Source: an uncultured Oscillospiraceae bacterium
GTDB taxonomy: Bacteria; Bacillota; Clostridia; Oscillospirales; Oscillospiraceae
Assembly (NCBI GenBank): GCA_905236265.1
Contig: CAJOOV010000105.1
Span: 1 to 23,624 of the forward strand
DNA: 23,624 nucleotides
Direction: 5' to 3'
This document shows positions 21,985 to 23,624 of this stretch, one piece after another. Positions within the stretch are counted from its first letter, which is position 1; every line of letters begins with the position of its first letter. The translations under genes and the position numbers were made by a program. Under the pieces are notes generated by a model. The model was not told the origin of the DNA. It was given only the letters and a program-made list of their open reading frames with translations, and ran no database searches.

Positions 21985-23130
21985 TTACATCAGCTTGCGG
22001 AACATTTCCTTATACTGGTCAAGGCTGGCCTCTCTGGGGTTGCCGGGCGTGCAGGCATCGGCGGCGGCGGACTGGGCGAGGAAGTCCAGATCCTCCTCAC
22101 GCAGCTTCTCCAGACGGGTGGGAATGCCCACGTCCACGCTGAGCTGACGCACAGCGTCAATGGCGGCCTTGCGGTAGGTGGGCTGATCCATGCCGGTGGT
22201 GTCCACGCCCAGCGCCTCAGCGATGTGCTTGAACTTCTCCCCGGTGTACTCCTGATTGAACTCCATGACGATGGGCAGCATCATGGCGCAGGCCACGCCG
22301 TGGGGCGTGTCATACAGAGCGCCCAGCGTATGAGCCATGGAGTGGGCAATGCCCAGCCCTACGTTGGAGTAGGCCATGGCGGTGACATACTGCGCCAGAG
22401 CCATGCCCTCTCTGCCCTCGGGGTCGTTCTCCACGGCCTTGCGCAGGTTCTTGCCGATGAGCTTGATGGATTCCAGATCCAGACAGTCGGACAGCTCCCA
22501 TGCCGCCTTGGTGGTGTAGCCCTCAATGGCGTGGGTCAGAGCGTCCATGCCGGTGGAGGCGGTGAGACCCCGGGGCATGGAGGACATCATATCCGGGTCA
22601 ACCACAGCCACGTCAGGAATGTCGTTGGGGTCTACGCAGACGAACTTCCGGGTCTTCTGCACGTCGGTGATGACATAGTTGATGGTGCTCTCAGCGCCGG
22701 TGCCGCCGGTGGTGGGGACAGCAATGGTGAACACGGTGCGCTTTTTCGTGGGTGCCACGCCCTCCAGAGAGCGCACGTCGGCGAACTCAGGGTTGTTGAT
22801 GATAATGCCGATGGCCTTGCCGGTGTCCATGGAGGAGCCGCCGCCGATGGTAATCATATAGTCAGCGCCGGAGTTCTTGAACGCCTCCACGCCGCACTGG
22901 ACGTTCTCAATGGTGGGGTTGGGCTTGATGTTGGAATAGACCTCATAGGCCATGCCCGCCTCGTCCAGCAGGTCAGTGACCTTCTTGGTGACGTTGAACT
23001 TCACCAGATCGGGGTCAGAGGCGACAAACGCCTTCTTGAAGCCCTTGGAGGCCACGATGCCGGGGATCTCCTTGATTGCGCCCTTGCCGTGGTAGGAAAC
23101 GCCGTTGAGTACAAAACGATTGACTGCCAT
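21985..23130 (-). CDS. fucO: Lactaldehyde reductase (iron-containing alcohol dehydrogenase, propanediol oxidoreductase)
   Basis: 381 residues, closely following E. coli FucO along its length. It reduces L-lactaldehyde to 1,2-propanediol with NADH, disposing of the three-carbon product of rhamnose or fucose aldol cleavage. The nucleotide-binding GGGSS-x-D segment is at 96-102. The metal ligands fall at the same residue numbers as in E. coli FucO: D196, H200, H263 and H277 (TGMDALTH, GIAHSMAH, TPHG). The segments NNPEFADVRSLEG and RKFVCVDP-x-DIP are also shared. GGAGGT precedes ATG. It is 116 nt downstream of rhaD on the same strand, which fixes its role in L-rhamnose use. Confidence 0.93.
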   Translation of the reverse strand: MAVNRFVLNGVSYHGKGAIKEIPGIVASKGFKKAFVASDPDLVKFNVTKKVTDLLDEAGMAYEVYSNIKPNPTIENVQCGVEAFKNSGADYMITIGGGSSMDTGKAIGIIINNPEFADVRSLEGVAPTKKRTVFTIAVPTTGGTGAESTINYVITDVQKTRKFVCVDPNDIPDVAVVDPDMMSSMPRGLTASTGMDALTHAIEGYTTKAAWELSDCLDLESIKLIGKNLRKAVENDPEGREGMALAQYVTAMAYSNVGLGIAHSMAHTLGALYDTPHGVACAMMLPIVMEFNQEYTGEKFKHIAEALGVDTTGMDQPTYRKAAIDAVRQLSVDVGIPTRLEKLREEDLDFLAQSAAADACTPGNPREASLDQYKEMFRKLM

Positions 23131-23177
23131 TTGAATTACCTCCTGTTGCTGTGTTGTGTGACAGGTGTCTTGGATGA

Positions 23178-23197
23178 CGGAGGGCGGCTGCCCTCCG
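23178..23197. other. Hairpin between rhaD and fucO
   Basis: A perfect 8-bp stem CGGAGGGC with loop GGCT in the 116-nt gap between the two genes. There is no T run, so it is more likely a processing or stability element than a full terminator. Confidence 0.5.
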
Positions 23198-23246
23198 ATG
23201 ATCTGCGTCAGGTTTGGGGGAAGGCTTCATAGGATGCTTCGCTTAT

Positions 23247-23624
23247 TTAATGCTTTTCGTACAGGAACTTCTCAGGCAGCTCCACCTTGAAGTCCTTTGC
23301 CAGATGCCGGAACTCGTCGGGCTGGATGGTCTGGCGCTTGTTGGGGGTCATGGACAGCACCTTCACCAGAATCTCTGCGCTCTTCTCCACGGTGTGCATC
23401 AGGCCGAAGGTGAGGTCAAAGTCCTCTCCGGAGCAGAACATGCCGTGATGCGCCCAGATGGCCACATCATACTGGCGCATCAGCTCAGAGGTGGCCACGG
23501 CGATGTCCCGCCCGCCGGGCACCATCCAAGGCACCACGCCGATGCCGCCGGGGAATACCACCGGGCACTCCGTTGCCATCTCCCACAGCTCACGGGTGAA
23601 CGCCTCGTCGGTGAGGGGCAGCAC
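23247..23624 (-). CDS. rhaD: Rhamnulose-1-phosphate aldolase, C-terminal part (cut by window edge)
   Basis: The last 125 residues are present; the start lies beyond the right edge. The sequence follows E. coli RhaD closely: TREL-W-x-M-x-TEC-x-VVFP, PWMVPG, HHG-x-F-x-SG, TFGL and TVEKSAEILVKV, with the histidine of the HHGMF segment matching a zinc ligand. RhaD splits rhamnulose 1-phosphate into dihydroxyacetone phosphate and L-lactaldehyde, the substrate of the next gene, fucO. Other rha genes would be expected to the right of the window. Confidence 0.92.
   Translation of the reverse strand: MLPLTDEAFTRELWEMATECPVVFPGGIGVVPWMVPGGRDIAVATSELMRQYDVAIWAHHGMFCSGEDFDLTFGLMHTVEKSAEILVKVLSMTPNKRQTIQPDEFRHLAKDFKVELPEKFLYEKH

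Noticed and set aside
1..23624. CRISPR array, tRNA, rRNA, insertion sequence or prophage
   Set aside because: No regularly spaced direct repeats, cloverleaf, rRNA motifs, transposase or phage structural genes were seen on either strand.

Overview
The window looks like chromosome from a high-GC, endospore-forming Firmicute of the Oscillospiraceae/Clostridia type. The support is a GC-rich coding sequence, strong AGGAGG-type ribosome sites, TTGACA/TATAAT promoters, a spore cortex-lytic enzyme gene (sleB) with a sigma-G-like promoter, a clostripain-family protease and a teichoic-acid-type CDP-glycerol transferase. The genus cannot be fixed from sequence reading alone. There are no rRNA, tRNA, CRISPR, phage or transposase genes. 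This is ordinary chromosome carrying several small operons.

Layout. (1) 1-4930 holds a minus-strand envelope/housekeeping set: DUF1846 protein, then cardiolipin synthase, then a PPOX-family flavoprotein. It is divergent from a plus-strand bactoprenol-type glycosyltransferase. (2) 5016-5810 is a minus-strand polytopic DUF1295 membrane protein that converges on the glycosyltransferase at a bidirectional terminator. (3) 6202-11008 is a plus-strand three-gene operon: a cytosolic LacI-like ligand sensor fused to GGDEF, an XRE regulator, and a membrane-anchored clostripain-like C11 protease. A palindrome lies over the -10 of its promoter. (4) 11309-12820 holds a three-cysteine Rrf2 regulator divergent from cysK, with near-perfect promoters on both sides. 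(5) 12993-13916 is a minus-strand PfkB sugar/nucleoside kinase. (6) 14080-16172 holds a lysozyme-fold-like protein without a signal peptide, then a stand-alone glutamate-synthase-like FMN/Fe-S protein with a rubredoxin-like head. (7) 16216-18620 holds sleB divergent from a solitary acyl-CoA carboxyltransferase. (8) 18785-21877 is a 1030-residue TagF-like transferase with a very long N-terminal extension. (9) 21985-23624 is the minus-strand pair rhaD (partial) then fucO, for L-rhamnose breakdown to 1,2-propanediol.

The most unusual content is between genes. Two families of palindromic repeats recur. Family P has the core CAAAGTCC-N3-GGACTTTG in four copies; three of these are joined through a CTGAAA-like or GTGAAA-like linker to a terminator hairpin whose own stem differs each time. 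Family U is about 50 nt with two hairpins, also in four copies, and is arranged once as a 124-bp inverted pair resembling a MITE. Both families show paired (compensatory) base changes between copies, so the fold and not only the sequence appears to be maintained. The sensor-GGDEF/XRE/clostripain operon is the best candidate for a little-described protein system. Several gene starts were moved inward from the longest open frame because a strong ribosome site sits before an internal start codon.
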